DNA of 64,000 nucleotides. Source: 66-474 sp040388785. Lineage in GTDB: Bacteria > Pseudomonadota > Gammaproteobacteria > Xanthomonadales > Rhodanobacteraceae. Shown here one piece after another: positions 26,406 through 36,418 of this stretch. Location: contig JAZKBD010000023.1 in the NCBI GenBank assembly GCA_040388785.1, forward strand, positions 62,001 through 126,000, read 5' to 3'. Each line of letters begins with the position of its first letter. The first letter of the stretch is position 1. Both the position numbers and the translations under genes were made by a program. The notes below the pieces were generated by a model. That model had not been told where the DNA came from. It saw only the letters and a list, made by a program, of their open reading frames with translations, and made no database searches.

Positions 26406-26775
26406 GCCTGCTTCGTTCATGCGTGTTGATCGGGTACCAAAAACCGAAAAGCTTAGGTGCGCGTGTCGTCGCGGGCAACGGCACACAGACTGCGGGTTGC
26501 GGTTGCGCCGACGAAGTGCCGGAAGTCACCGCGCCGACATGACGGCGGTCATTCGCCGCGCGGGACATGCGAGGCACGATCCGTGCCAGCCACCCACGCG
26601 CAAAAATCTTTTGCCGATCAATCTGCTGCAGGCGTTCGGAGCGACTCCGCCGTGTCCGCGGACAACCGGGCGGACACTGCGGACGGCGCCCGAAACGGAC
26701 GCCGCTGCAGAAAATGTGTACTCGCGCGTATAATAACGGCATCTGGCAAGTCACTGGAATTAGGCAGGAATCGGT
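26406..26775. other. Divergent control region between pcm-tolC and tetR
   Basis: No gene is evident in these 370 bp. Two inverted repeats stand out: ATGAC-N4-GTCAT at 26539-26552 and the perfect 12-bp palindrome TGTCCGCGGACA at 26653-26664, followed by a further CGGACA. Either could bind the divergently encoded TetR regulator. Confidence 0.45.
26729..26734 (+). promoter_or_regulatory. Possible -10 element of the TetR gene
   Basis: A perfect TATAAT lies 42 bp before the ATG at 26776. No good -35 element is present at 16-18 bp, so it would need help from an activator or act as a weak promoter. Confidence 0.4.
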
Positions 26776-27411
26776 ATGAACGTCGCGTCCGAACGGTGTT
26801 GTGGTCCCGGGCGACCGAAAGATCTGGAGAAGCGCGCCGCGATTCTGGAAGCGGCCAAGCGCCTCTTCCCGCAGCATGGCTTCGAAGGCACCAGTATGGA
26901 TGCCGTCGCGGCGGAAGCCGGCGTTTCCAAACTGACCGTGTACAGCCACTTCGGCGGCAAGGAAGCACTGTTCGTAGAAACAGTGCGCTGCAAATGTGAT
27001 GGCTTGCTGCCGCGAAACCTGTTCGACGTTGACGTCGCTGCACCGGTGCGCAGCCAGTTGCTGGGGGTGGCGCGCGCGTTCTTCGCGATGATGATGAGCG
27101 ATAGCGCGCTGGGCCTGCACCGCACGCTGGTCGCGAGTTCGCAGCAGTCGCCCAAGCTGGCGAAGTTGTTCTGGGAAGCCGGCCCCATGCAGGTGCAGGC
27201 CGCGCTGGCCGAGATGCTGCAGAAAGAGGTCGATGCGCACCAGCTCGACATCGCCGACACCCATCGCGCCGCCAGCCAGTTCTTCGCGCTGCTGAAAGGC
27301 GAGCACCACGCGCGCGTGTGTTTCGGTTGCGGTCAGCCCAGCAGCGAGGAGGCCGAGGCGCACGTGCAGGCAACGGTGGAGATGTTCCTCAGGGCGTACG
27401 CGCCGCGTTGA
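26776..27411 (+). CDS. TetR/AcrR-family transcriptional regulator
   Basis: A 211-residue regulator. The N-terminal helix-turn-helix spans about residues 18-64: ILEAAKRLFPQHGFEGTSMD, VAAEAGVSKLTVYSHFGGKE. The C-terminal domain resembles the AcrR group that senses hydrophobic compounds, and ends with a cysteine-containing FGCGQPSSEEAE. It is divergent from pcm-tolC, so TolC efflux is a plausible target. Ligand unknown. Confidence 0.9.
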   Translation: MNVASERCCGPGRPKDLEKRAAILEAAKRLFPQHGFEGTSMDAVAAEAGVSKLTVYSHFGGKEALFVETVRCKCDGLLPRNLFDVDVAAPVRSQLLGVARAFFAMMMSDSALGLHRTLVASSQQSPKLAKLFWEAGPMQVQAALAEMLQKEVDAHQLDIADTHRAASQFFALLKGEHHARVCFGCGQPSSEEAEAHVQATVEMFLRAYAPR

Positions 27412-27458
27412 TGCGCGTCATTCGCGTTCACGCGTCAAACGTGTTCCAATAACCGCTT

Positions 27459-27545
27459 GAAGCGGGGGTGCCGCAGGCGAAGGATCGCGTCGGCTGAGAC
27501 ATACCCTTGGAACCTGATCCGGTTCGCACCGGTGTAGGGAGCTTC
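27459..27545 (+). ncRNA. TPP riboswitch controlling thiC
   Basis: The conserved THI-box elements occur in order: GGGGGTGCC at the 5' side, CTGAGA at 27494-27499, ACCC, GAACCTGATC, and GTAGGGA at the 3' side. The closing helix P1 pairs GAAGC (27459-27463) with GCTTC (27541-27545). It ends 61 bp before the thiC start and would repress thiC when thiamine pyrophosphate is abundant. Confidence 0.95.
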
Positions 27546-27606
27546 GCCACACGAAGTTCGCTGTGTGACTGGCGCCGCCGCTTCGTCCGCCCAGAAGGAC
27601 GCGCCG

Positions 27607-29520
<1,914 letters not shown>

Positions 29521-29624
29521 TAGCCTGCGCCAATGGACGCGATCGAAACAATGTGTTGGTGGCCTTCACGAACGCGAGGGTAGACTGAAACGTCCCGCAG
29601 GGCAGATCACGAAGGAGTTCCGGC

Positions 29625-30221
29625 ATGGCCACCAAGAATCAGCCGTTTCTGACGGACATCAAGACCATTCGCGAGCGGGCGCGCGAGCACATCAAGCGCG
29701 GCGCGGTGACGGAAAGCTACACGCTGGATCGCGACACGGTGCTGAAGCTGTTGAATGAAGCGCTGGCAACCGAGATCGTCTGCACGCTGCGCTACAAGGC
29801 GCACTATTTCCTTGCGTCCGGCATCAACGCCAAGAGCGTGGCGGCGGAGTTCCTGGAGCACGCCAACGAGGAGCAGGGCCACGCCGACCGCATCGCCGAA
29901 CGCATCACGCAGCTGGATGGCACGCCCAACTTCGAACCGACCGGATTGACGACGCGCAGCCACGCCGAATTCGTGGTGCCGGAAGACCTGCCCTCGATGA
30001 TCGAGGAGAACCTGGTCGCCGAGCGCATCGCGATCGACAGTTACCGCGAAATCATCAATTACGTGGGTGACCGCGACACCACCACCAAGCGCCTGCTGGA
30101 AGAAGTGCTGGCGCAGGAAGAGGAACACGCCGAAGACATGAAGACGCTGATGGAAGACTTCGGCAAGAAGGGCGAGCCGGCCGATCCGCAGCGCGGCAAG
30201 AACGGCAAGCGTCGCAAATAA
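29625..30221 (+). CDS. Ferritin-like/bacterioferritin-family protein
   Basis: A 198-residue four-helix-bundle protein with a full di-iron ligand pattern: a Glu in ALATEIVCTLRYK, ExxH in FLEHANEEQGH, a Glu in EENLVAERIAI and ExxH in LAQEEEHAEDM. It therefore probably oxidises or stores iron or removes peroxide, like Dps-like and bacterioferritin-like proteins. It has no haem Met equivalent that I can place and carries a basic lysine-rich tail (GKNGKRRK). AAGGAG precedes the ATG. A terminator follows it. Confidence 0.8.
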   Translation: MATKNQPFLTDIKTIRERAREHIKRGAVTESYTLDRDTVLKLLNEALATEIVCTLRYKAHYFLASGINAKSVAAEFLEHANEEQGHADRIAERITQLDGTPNFEPTGLTTRSHAEFVVPEDLPSMIEENLVAERIAIDSYREIINYVGDRDTTTKRLLEEVLAQEEEHAEDMKTLMEDFGKKGEPADPQRGKNGKRRK

Positions 30222-30240
30222 CTTTTCCGGCTGCACGTCA

Positions 30241-30270
30241 ATCGCCGGCCGAGAGGTCGGCGATTTCGTT
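30241..30270 (+). terminator. Rho-independent terminator after the ferritin-like gene
   Basis: A 10-bp stem (ATCGCCGGCC pairing with GGTCGGCGAT, one G-U pair) closed by a GAGA tetraloop, followed by TTCGTTT. It lies 19 bp after the stop codon. Confidence 0.65.
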
Positions 30271-30288
30271 TCGGCTATCCTGCGCGCG

Positions 30289-31881
30289 ATGAAGACTGCG
30301 GTAACGAACACGTCGCGCGTCACGCACAATCCCGAGTGGCGCTGGCTGGCGCTGTGGTTCGTGCTGCTGCTGCCGCTGGCTGTGCTGTTCCCGCCGATCC
30401 CCATCGACGAGACGCGCTACCTCACCGCTGCATGGGAAATGTTCAACTCCGGGCAGTGGCTGGTGCCGACGGTCAATGGCGCCTGGTATTCGGACAAGTC
30501 GCCGTTGCTGTTCTGGCTGATCGCGGGCGGCTGGACGATCGTGGGCGTGCACACCTGGGTCGCGCGCGTGGAAGCGCTGGTCGTTGCGCTGGGCATGTTG
30601 TTGACATTGCGCCGTCTCGCCGCGCGGCTCGGGATGGACGCGCGCGGTGCGGATCACGCAATGTGGCTGCTGGCCGGCTGCCTCGGCTTCACCGTGTTCA
30701 GCACGGCGATCATGTTCGACCTGCTGCTGGCGTGGTGCGTGCTGGGTGCGCTGCACGCGCTGCTGGATCTCGATAGCCGGCGATGGACACGCGGCATCAT
30801 CGCCCTCGGTATCGCGATCGGACTCGGCATTCTCGCCAAGGGCCCGGTGGTGCTGTTGCACATCGTTGCCGTTGCCATCCTTGCGCCGCTGTGGAGCGGC
30901 ACTGCGCGTGCGAACAAGCTGCGCTGGTATGGCGCATTGCTGGCCGGACTGTTGATCGGTGTCGCCATTGCACTGTGCTGGCTGCTGCCAGCCGCGTGGT
31001 ATGCGGGCCCGACGTATTGGCAGCCCTTGCTCGACAAGGTCACGGGCCGCATCGCCCACAGCTTCGCGCACAACCGTCCGTGGTGGTGGTACCTGCCGCT
31101 GGTGCCGGTGCTGCTGCTGCCGTGGTTGCTGGCGTTGCGTGCGCCGCGTGCGGCATGGGCGGGATTGTGGCGCGACCGTTTCGGGCGTTTCCTGTGGTGC
31201 TGGTGGGTGGCGCCGTTCGTCGCGTTCTGCGCGATCAGCGGCAAGCAGATCCATTACCTGTTGCCGCTGCTACCCGCGTGGGCGCTCGCGGGTGCGTGGT
31301 TGTTGCAACAAACCGGTGCGCGTTTGCGCCCGCGGTTGTTCGCGCTGCTGGCACTGCTCGCCGCGATCGGCATGGCGGCATTGCCGTGGCAGGTGGCGAA
31401 GATATTCGGTTGGCCGCCGCAACCGGCAATCGGCGCGTTCGCATGCGTGGGGGTGATCGTTGCGGTGGGGGTGTGGCGCCTGTGGGGACGCGACGCGCGT
31501 TCGCTGGCGTTGTCCGCCACCGCACTGGTTTCGGCGGCAATGCTGGCAGGTGCGTTGGCGCTGTTGCCGTCGCTGAATGTCGAACCCGAAGCTACATTCG
31601 TGAAAGAGGCCTTGGCAGAACACGTCGCGATCGCGCATGTCGAATGGCACAACGGCTTGTTCGGTTACACCGGGCGCCTGCACCAGCCGCTGCCCTGGAT
31701 TCCACACGATCAGGTGCAGGCCTGGTGCCGCGCACATCCCGACGGCATTCTCTTGACCAGCGATCGCAGCGCCGAACCCGTGGATGCGGCGCCGTTCAAG
31801 ACGTGGCCGTATTTTCTTTCCGGCGACCATCGCATCGCCGCGTGGCGCGCCTCGCAGATCCTGGCAGCCGGCAACCACTGA
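30289..31881 (+). CDS. ArnT-like GT-C glycosyltransferase (family 83)
   Basis: A 530-residue integral membrane protein with about 11-12 hydrophobic segments. The first periplasmic loop carries PIPIDETRYLTAAWEM, the acidic active-site motif of ArnT/PMT-type GT-C transferases, and SDKSPLLFWLIAG follows. These enzymes transfer a sugar from an undecaprenyl-phosphate donor to lipid A, glycans or proteins; acceptor and sugar are unknown here. No arn pathway genes are visible nearby. Confidence 0.82.
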   Translation: MKTAVTNTSRVTHNPEWRWLALWFVLLLPLAVLFPPIPIDETRYLTAAWEMFNSGQWLVPTVNGAWYSDKSPLLFWLIAGGWTIVGVHTWVARVEALVVALGMLLTLRRLAARLGMDARGADHAMWLLAGCLGFTVFSTAIMFDLLLAWCVLGALHALLDLDSRRWTRGIIALGIAIGLGILAKGPVVLLHIVAVAILAPLWSGTARANKLRWYGALLAGLLIGVAIALCWLLPAAWYAGPTYWQPLLDKVTGRIAHSFAHNRPWWWYLPLVPVLLLPWLLALRAPRAAWAGLWRDRFGRFLWCWWVAPFVAFCAISGKQIHYLLPLLPAWALAGAWLLQQTGARLRPRLFALLALLAAIGMAALPWQVAKIFGWPPQPAIGAFACVGVIVAVGVWRLWGRDARSLALSATALVSAAMLAGALALLPSLNVEPEATFVKEALAEHVAIAHVEWHNGLFGYTGRLHQPLPWIPHDQVQAWCRAHPDGILLTSDRSAEPVDAAPFKTWPYFLSGDHRIAAWRASQILAAGNH

Positions 31882-31947
31882 CCTTCGTCACGTGCAACGG
31901 CGTGTGCAAAGGACTACCCTCGGGCGGTTGCCTTGGAGGGAAACGTC

Positions 31948-33419
31948 ATGCTGCGCACCCGTACGCTGTCCGCCGCCATCGCCGGCGCTTTCCTGACCGC
32001 TGCTGCCTTGGCGGCGCCGCCACCGGTGAATACCCATTCCGAACTGCACGAAATCGCCGGCGCGGTGAAGGCGTCCAACCTGCACGCGACCGACGCGGCG
32101 CTGGTCGGCTTTGGCACGCGCCACACGCTGTCGACCACCACTTCGAAAACGCGCGGCATCGGTGCGGCGCGGCGCTGGGTGGCGGCGCAGTTCGAGGCGA
32201 TTTCAAAAGGCTGCAACGGCTGCCTCGAAATCGTCAAACCCTCGCAGGTGTTCACCGGCGAGCGCATGCCCAAGGCCGGCGCGGAGGTGATGGATGTCGT
32301 CGCGATCCAGCGCGGCACCAGCGACCCGGATCGCGTGATCGTGATTACCGCGCACCTCGATTCGCGCCGCAGCGACGTGATGGACGCGACCGGCGATTCG
32401 CCCGGCGCCAACGATGACGCGGCGGGTGTCGCCGCGCTGATGGAAACGGCGCGCGTGCTGTCGAAGTACAAGTTCCCCGCGACGCTGGTGTACTCCGCCG
32501 ATTCCGGCGAGGAACAAGGTCTGTACGGCGGCAAGATCATCGCGCAGTATGCGGTCGATCACGGCTGGAACGTCGAGGCCGACCTCAACAACGACATGGT
32601 GGGCAACGACCACGGCGGCAACGGCGCGTACGATCCGCACACCATCCGCGTGTTCTCCGAAGGCACCAAGTCCAACGAGGCCCTGCAGCAGGCGGCGTAC
32701 CGCCGCTACCACGGCGGCGGCGTGGATTCGCCCTCGCGCAACATCGCGCGCTACATGGCGGCGCTGGCCGACCAATACCTCGACGACTTCCACGTGCGCA
32801 TGGTCTATCGCACCGATCGCTGGGGCCGCTCGGGCGACCAGGTGCCGTTCCTCGAGCAGGGTTTTCCGGCGGTGCGATTGTCGGAATCGAACGAGGATTA
32901 CGATCGTCAGCACCAGAACGTGCGCGTGGAGAACGGCGTGCACTACGGCGACGTGATTTCCGGCGTGGACTTCGATTACCTCGCCAATGTCACGCGGCTC
33001 GACGCGATCACGATGGCGTCGCTGGCGATGGCGCCGCCACCGCCGCCCGACCTTACCGTGAAGGGCGCGGTCGCATACGACACCACGCTGTCGTGGAAGC
33101 CGTCACCCGGCGCGGCGAGTTACAACGCGTGGTGGCGCGAAACCACCGCGCCGCAGTGGCAGCAGGTGCAGAAGGCGGGCGATGCCGATTCGGTGGTGTT
33201 GAAGAACATCATCCTCGACGACTACTTCTTCGGCGTGTCGGCGGTCAGCAAGGAGGGTTGGGAAAGCCCGGTGGAATTCCCGGGTTACGCCGGCAGCTTC
33301 GCGCGTTCACCGAGCTCGGTCCCGACGGCAAACCGACCAACGAGCGCTATCCCGGTGTATTCGGCAACACCGGTGGCGGTGCGGTGGGGCCGGCGTCGTG
33401 GCAGGGTTACTCGCAATAG
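31948..33419 (+). CDS. M28-family zinc aminopeptidase, probable frameshift near the 3' end
   Basis: A secreted peptidase of the M28 family. The ATG at 31948 follows GGAGG and gives a signal peptide ending AAALA. Zinc-site motifs are present: AHLDSR, GANDDAAGV, SGEEQGLYG, DMVGND and a late HYGD. A fibronectin-like tail starts near residue 365. After VEFPGYAGSF (about 33300) the codon pattern shifts: the current frame becomes arginine- and serine-rich and runs to 33672, overlapping hrpB by 140 bp. The -1 frame continues with high third-position G+C (FTELGPDGKPTNERYPGVFG) to a stop at 33419. A one-base loss or CG-dinucleotide change near 33300-33307 would explain this. Confidence 0.75.
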
Positions 33420-33532
33420 GAGCCTGCGTGCAGGCGACCCGTCCACCCGCTTCGGAACAAGGGGGCCGATCCAGATCGCGGATGCGATCCGGACTCGGGG
33501 GATGTTCTCCCGGAGTGCGCGCAGTCCACGCA

Positions 33533-36046
33533 TCAGCGGCGTGGTTTGGCCCGGTGCGTCGGCGCCGCGGTCCATGGATCGTCGGGCCATGGGTGCTTCG
33601 GGTAGCGTCCCTTCAATTCCTTTTTCACCTCGGCGTACGTGCGGTCCCAGAAGCCGCGCAGGTCCTGCGTGACCTGGATCGGCCGCCCGCCCGGCGACAA
33701 GAGGTGCAGCATCACCGGCACGCGGTCATGGGCGACGCGTGGCGTTTCGGCAAGCCCGAACAACTCCTGCAGCTTCACTGCCAGCACCGGTGACGTGATT
33801 TCGGCGTCGCCGTGCGTGGCCGCGGCGTAGTCGAGTCTGCGCGTCATGCCGCTCGGCACGCTGATCGCATCGGGTGCGGCTTCGTCCAGCAGCTTGCGTT
33901 GCGGCCAGGCGAGCAATCCGGCCAACGCGTTCGACAAGTCTTCGGCCGACAGTGCGTCCAGCTTGCGCTTGCCGGCCAGCGTGGGCGCAAGCCATGTCTC
34001 CAGTGAATCCAGCAGCGCCGCATCGGAAACATCCGGCAAGCCGGCCTCGGGCATCACGCGGCGCAGCCATCCGACACGCGCGCGCAGGCGCGTGGCCACA
34101 TCGCTCCACGGCAGCGCGCCAATGCCGCGCGCGCGAATCGCCGCCAGCAGCCCGGGCAGCGCATCTTGCGCGGTGACGGCGACGGCGCGGCGTTCCAGCA
34201 CGATCGCATCGAAGCGTCTTTCTTCGAAGGCTTCGACCACGTCGTTCGCATTCATCCGCACCACGCGTTCGCGCTTGAACCATTGCGGATAATCGCGTTC
34301 CAGCAGCGCAGGATCGAACGGTGCAGCGGCAAGGATCAAACTGTCGCGGGTATCAAAGCGGGCCTCGGTGATGACGAGCCACGGTTCGCCAAAAAGCACG
34401 GAGGCTTCGTGCAGGCGCGCGCCGCGGCCATTGGCAAGCTGGTAGCGACGCGGATCTTTCGCGTCCTGCTTCGCAACCCGGTCGGGAAAGGCATGCAGCA
34501 AAAGATTGCCCACGCTCAACGCATCGGGCGTGCCGCTGGCGCCATGGCGGATGCCGAGCCGTTTGCGCCAGCCGCGCGCGGCTTGCTCGATGGCCGACAG
34601 CGCGCCGGTGTCGGCATCGCGTGCCGTTCGCGCGCCGCCGTCGCGAAAACGATGCAGCACGACGACGCGCGCGCGCAAATCGTCATTGAATTCGCCGCGC
34701 AGCGGCGAACGCGCTTCCAGCAGTGCCAGCAGGTCCGCGACCAGCGGGTGCAACGGATCTGCAGCGCGCAGCGCCGCGGCAGCCATGCGCGGCGTCGAAC
34801 CCACGCGCAGCATGTCGCGGCCGAGCGAGGTGATGCGCAGTTCGGCGTCGATCGCGCCAAGCCGCTGCAGCAGATCGCGTGCCGCAGCCATCGCGCCGAC
34901 CGGCGGCGCATCCAGCCAATGCAATGCCGACGGTGCTTCTGCGCCGACGCCCCACGCCGCGAGTTCCAGCGCAAGCCCGGACAATTCCGCTTGCGCGATC
35001 TCGGGCGTGCGCGAGGCTTCGAGGCGCCTGCTCTCCGGCCACAACCGCCAGGCCACGCCCGGTGCGACGCGTCCCGCGCGGCCGGCGCGCTGGTCGGCCG
35101 AAGCCTGGGAAATGTTCACCGTTGCGAGTCGCGTGAAACCCGAGTTCGGATCGAAGCGCGGTTCGCGCGCCAATCCCGTGTCGATCACCACGCGCACACC
35201 CGGCACCGTGATCGAGGATTCGGCGACGTTGGTGGCGAGGATCACGCGGCGAATACCGTGTTCGCCCGGCGCCAGCGCGGCTTGCTGATCGGCCAGCGAC
35301 AGTTCGCCGTGCAAAGGAAGAACCTCGATTTGCGCCGCGGATTCCTCCAGCATCCGTTGCGCCTGCGCGATCTCGCGCCGTCCGGGCAGGAACACCAGCA
35401 CGTCGCCGTCGGTTTCGGCGAGTGTCTGCTGCACGACGCGCCGCAAATGCGGGAGCTCGCCTTCGCCGCGACGCGCGGACGGGTATTCGATGCGGACGGG
35501 AAAGGCGCGGCCTTCGCTGCGCAACACAGGCGCGGACAGCCACTCGGCGACACGCGTGCCGTCGAGCGTCGCCGACATCACCACGATGCGCAGGTCGGGC
35601 CGCAGCGACGCCTGCACATCCAGCGCCAGCACCGCGCCGAGATCACCCGCCAGGTGACGCTCGTGGAACTCGTCGAACACGATCGCACCGACGTCCGGCA
35701 GTTCCGGATCGTCCTGCAACATGCGCGTCAATATGCCTTCGGTGACGACTTCGATGCGGGTTGCAGCGGACACGCGCGACTCGAAGCGGATGCGGTAACC
35801 GATCGTCTGCCCCACCGCTTCGCCGCGTTGCGCTGCCATGAATCCGGCTGCCGCACGGGCCGCGATGCGGCGCGGTTCCAGCATCACGATTTTTCTTGCG
35901 CCCAGCCACGGCGAGTCGAGCAGCGCGGGCGGCACCTGCGTGGTCTTGCCCGCGCCGGGCGGCGCTTCCAGCACCAGGCGAGTGTGCGCGGCGAGTGACG
36001 CCCGGATGCGCGGCAGCAGCGGAGTAATGGGTAAAGCGTCAGTCAT
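33533..36046 (-). CDS. hrpB: ATP-dependent helicase HrpB
   Basis: An 837-residue DEAH-box RNA helicase-like ATPase. Walker A is APPGAGKTT, the DExH box is DEFHERH, motif III is SATLD and motif VI is QRAGRAGR. The HrpB-specific C-terminal domain is complete, including the ending around LHLLSPGGRPIQVTQDLRGFW. Its cellular role remains poorly defined. It converges with the M28 peptidase gene. Confidence 0.94.
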   Translation of the reverse strand: MTDALPITPLLPRIRASLAAHTRLVLEAPPGAGKTTQVPPALLDSPWLGARKIVMLEPRRIAARAAAGFMAAQRGEAVGQTIGYRIRFESRVSAATRIEVVTEGILTRMLQDDPELPDVGAIVFDEFHERHLAGDLGAVLALDVQASLRPDLRIVVMSATLDGTRVAEWLSAPVLRSEGRAFPVRIEYPSARRGEGELPHLRRVVQQTLAETDGDVLVFLPGRREIAQAQRMLEESAAQIEVLPLHGELSLADQQAALAPGEHGIRRVILATNVAESSITVPGVRVVIDTGLAREPRFDPNSGFTRLATVNISQASADQRAGRAGRVAPGVAWRLWPESRRLEASRTPEIAQAELSGLALELAAWGVGAEAPSALHWLDAPPVGAMAAARDLLQRLGAIDAELRITSLGRDMLRVGSTPRMAAAALRAADPLHPLVADLLALLEARSPLRGEFNDDLRARVVVLHRFRDGGARTARDADTGALSAIEQAARGWRKRLGIRHGASGTPDALSVGNLLLHAFPDRVAKQDAKDPRRYQLANGRGARLHEASVLFGEPWLVITEARFDTRDSLILAAAPFDPALLERDYPQWFKRERVVRMNANDVVEAFEERRFDAIVLERRAVAVTAQDALPGLLAAIRARGIGALPWSDVATRLRARVGWLRRVMPEAGLPDVSDAALLDSLETWLAPTLAGKRKLDALSAEDLSNALAGLLAWPQRKLLDEAAPDAISVPSGMTRRLDYAAATHGDAEITSPVLAVKLQELFGLAETPRVAHDRVPVMLHLLSPGGRPIQVTQDLRGFWDRTYAEVKKELKGRYPKHPWPDDPWTAAPTHRAKPRR

Positions 36047-36291
36047 TGATGAATAGCGCTGGAGTCGGGTGGGAGCCGCAACGGAAACTGCATTCTGTCC
36101 GTGTCACGCACGCGCGAGTCGTTTTCCAAAAACGCCTCACTACGATCTACGGAAGCCGCAAGAAGCGCAAATCGCCCTCATGGCCCAGCGGCGGACACCA
36201 CCGCGCAATGCGCCGGCCTTTTCCCCACGCGATTTCCGCCACTGCGACAGCTTCGCGAACGGACGTAAAGAAATGCGACATCCGTCGCGTT

Positions 36292-36307
36292 TGGCACGCG
36301 GCGTGCA
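36292..36307 (+). promoter_or_regulatory. Sigma-54-like promoter upstream of the adhesin
   Basis: TGGCAC, five bases, GTGCA: the invariant GG and GC dinucleotides are correctly spaced, and there is one mismatch from the TTGCA -12 block. The predicted start near 36319 gives a leader of about 100 nt. The activator is unknown. Confidence 0.45.
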
Positions 36308-36354
36308 TAAAAATTCGTTGGGGGTATTCCCGAAATCACATCTGTCATTCGTCT

Positions 36355-36373
36355 GGCGCACCTCGGGTGCGCC
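36355..36373 (+). other. Perfect hairpin in the adhesin leader
   Basis: GGCGCACC pairs with GGTGCGCC around a TCG loop (8-bp stem). It lies 46 nt upstream of the start codon, within the predicted 5' untranslated region, and could affect stability or translation. Confidence 0.5.
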
Positions 36374-36418
36374 CGCGGGTGCCGCTGCACGCCGCCTGAC
36401 CATCGAGGAAAAACAGAA

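Larger units (their letters stand above)
36047..36418 (+). promoter_or_regulatory. Upstream region of the adhesin gene
   Basis: 372 bp between the divergent hrpB and adhesin start codons, with no convincing gene. It contains a sigma-54-like element at 36292-36307, an AT-richer patch (CATAAAAATTCG) just downstream, a perfect hairpin in the likely leader at 36355-36373, and GAGGA as ribosome-binding site before the ATG. Confidence 0.5.
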
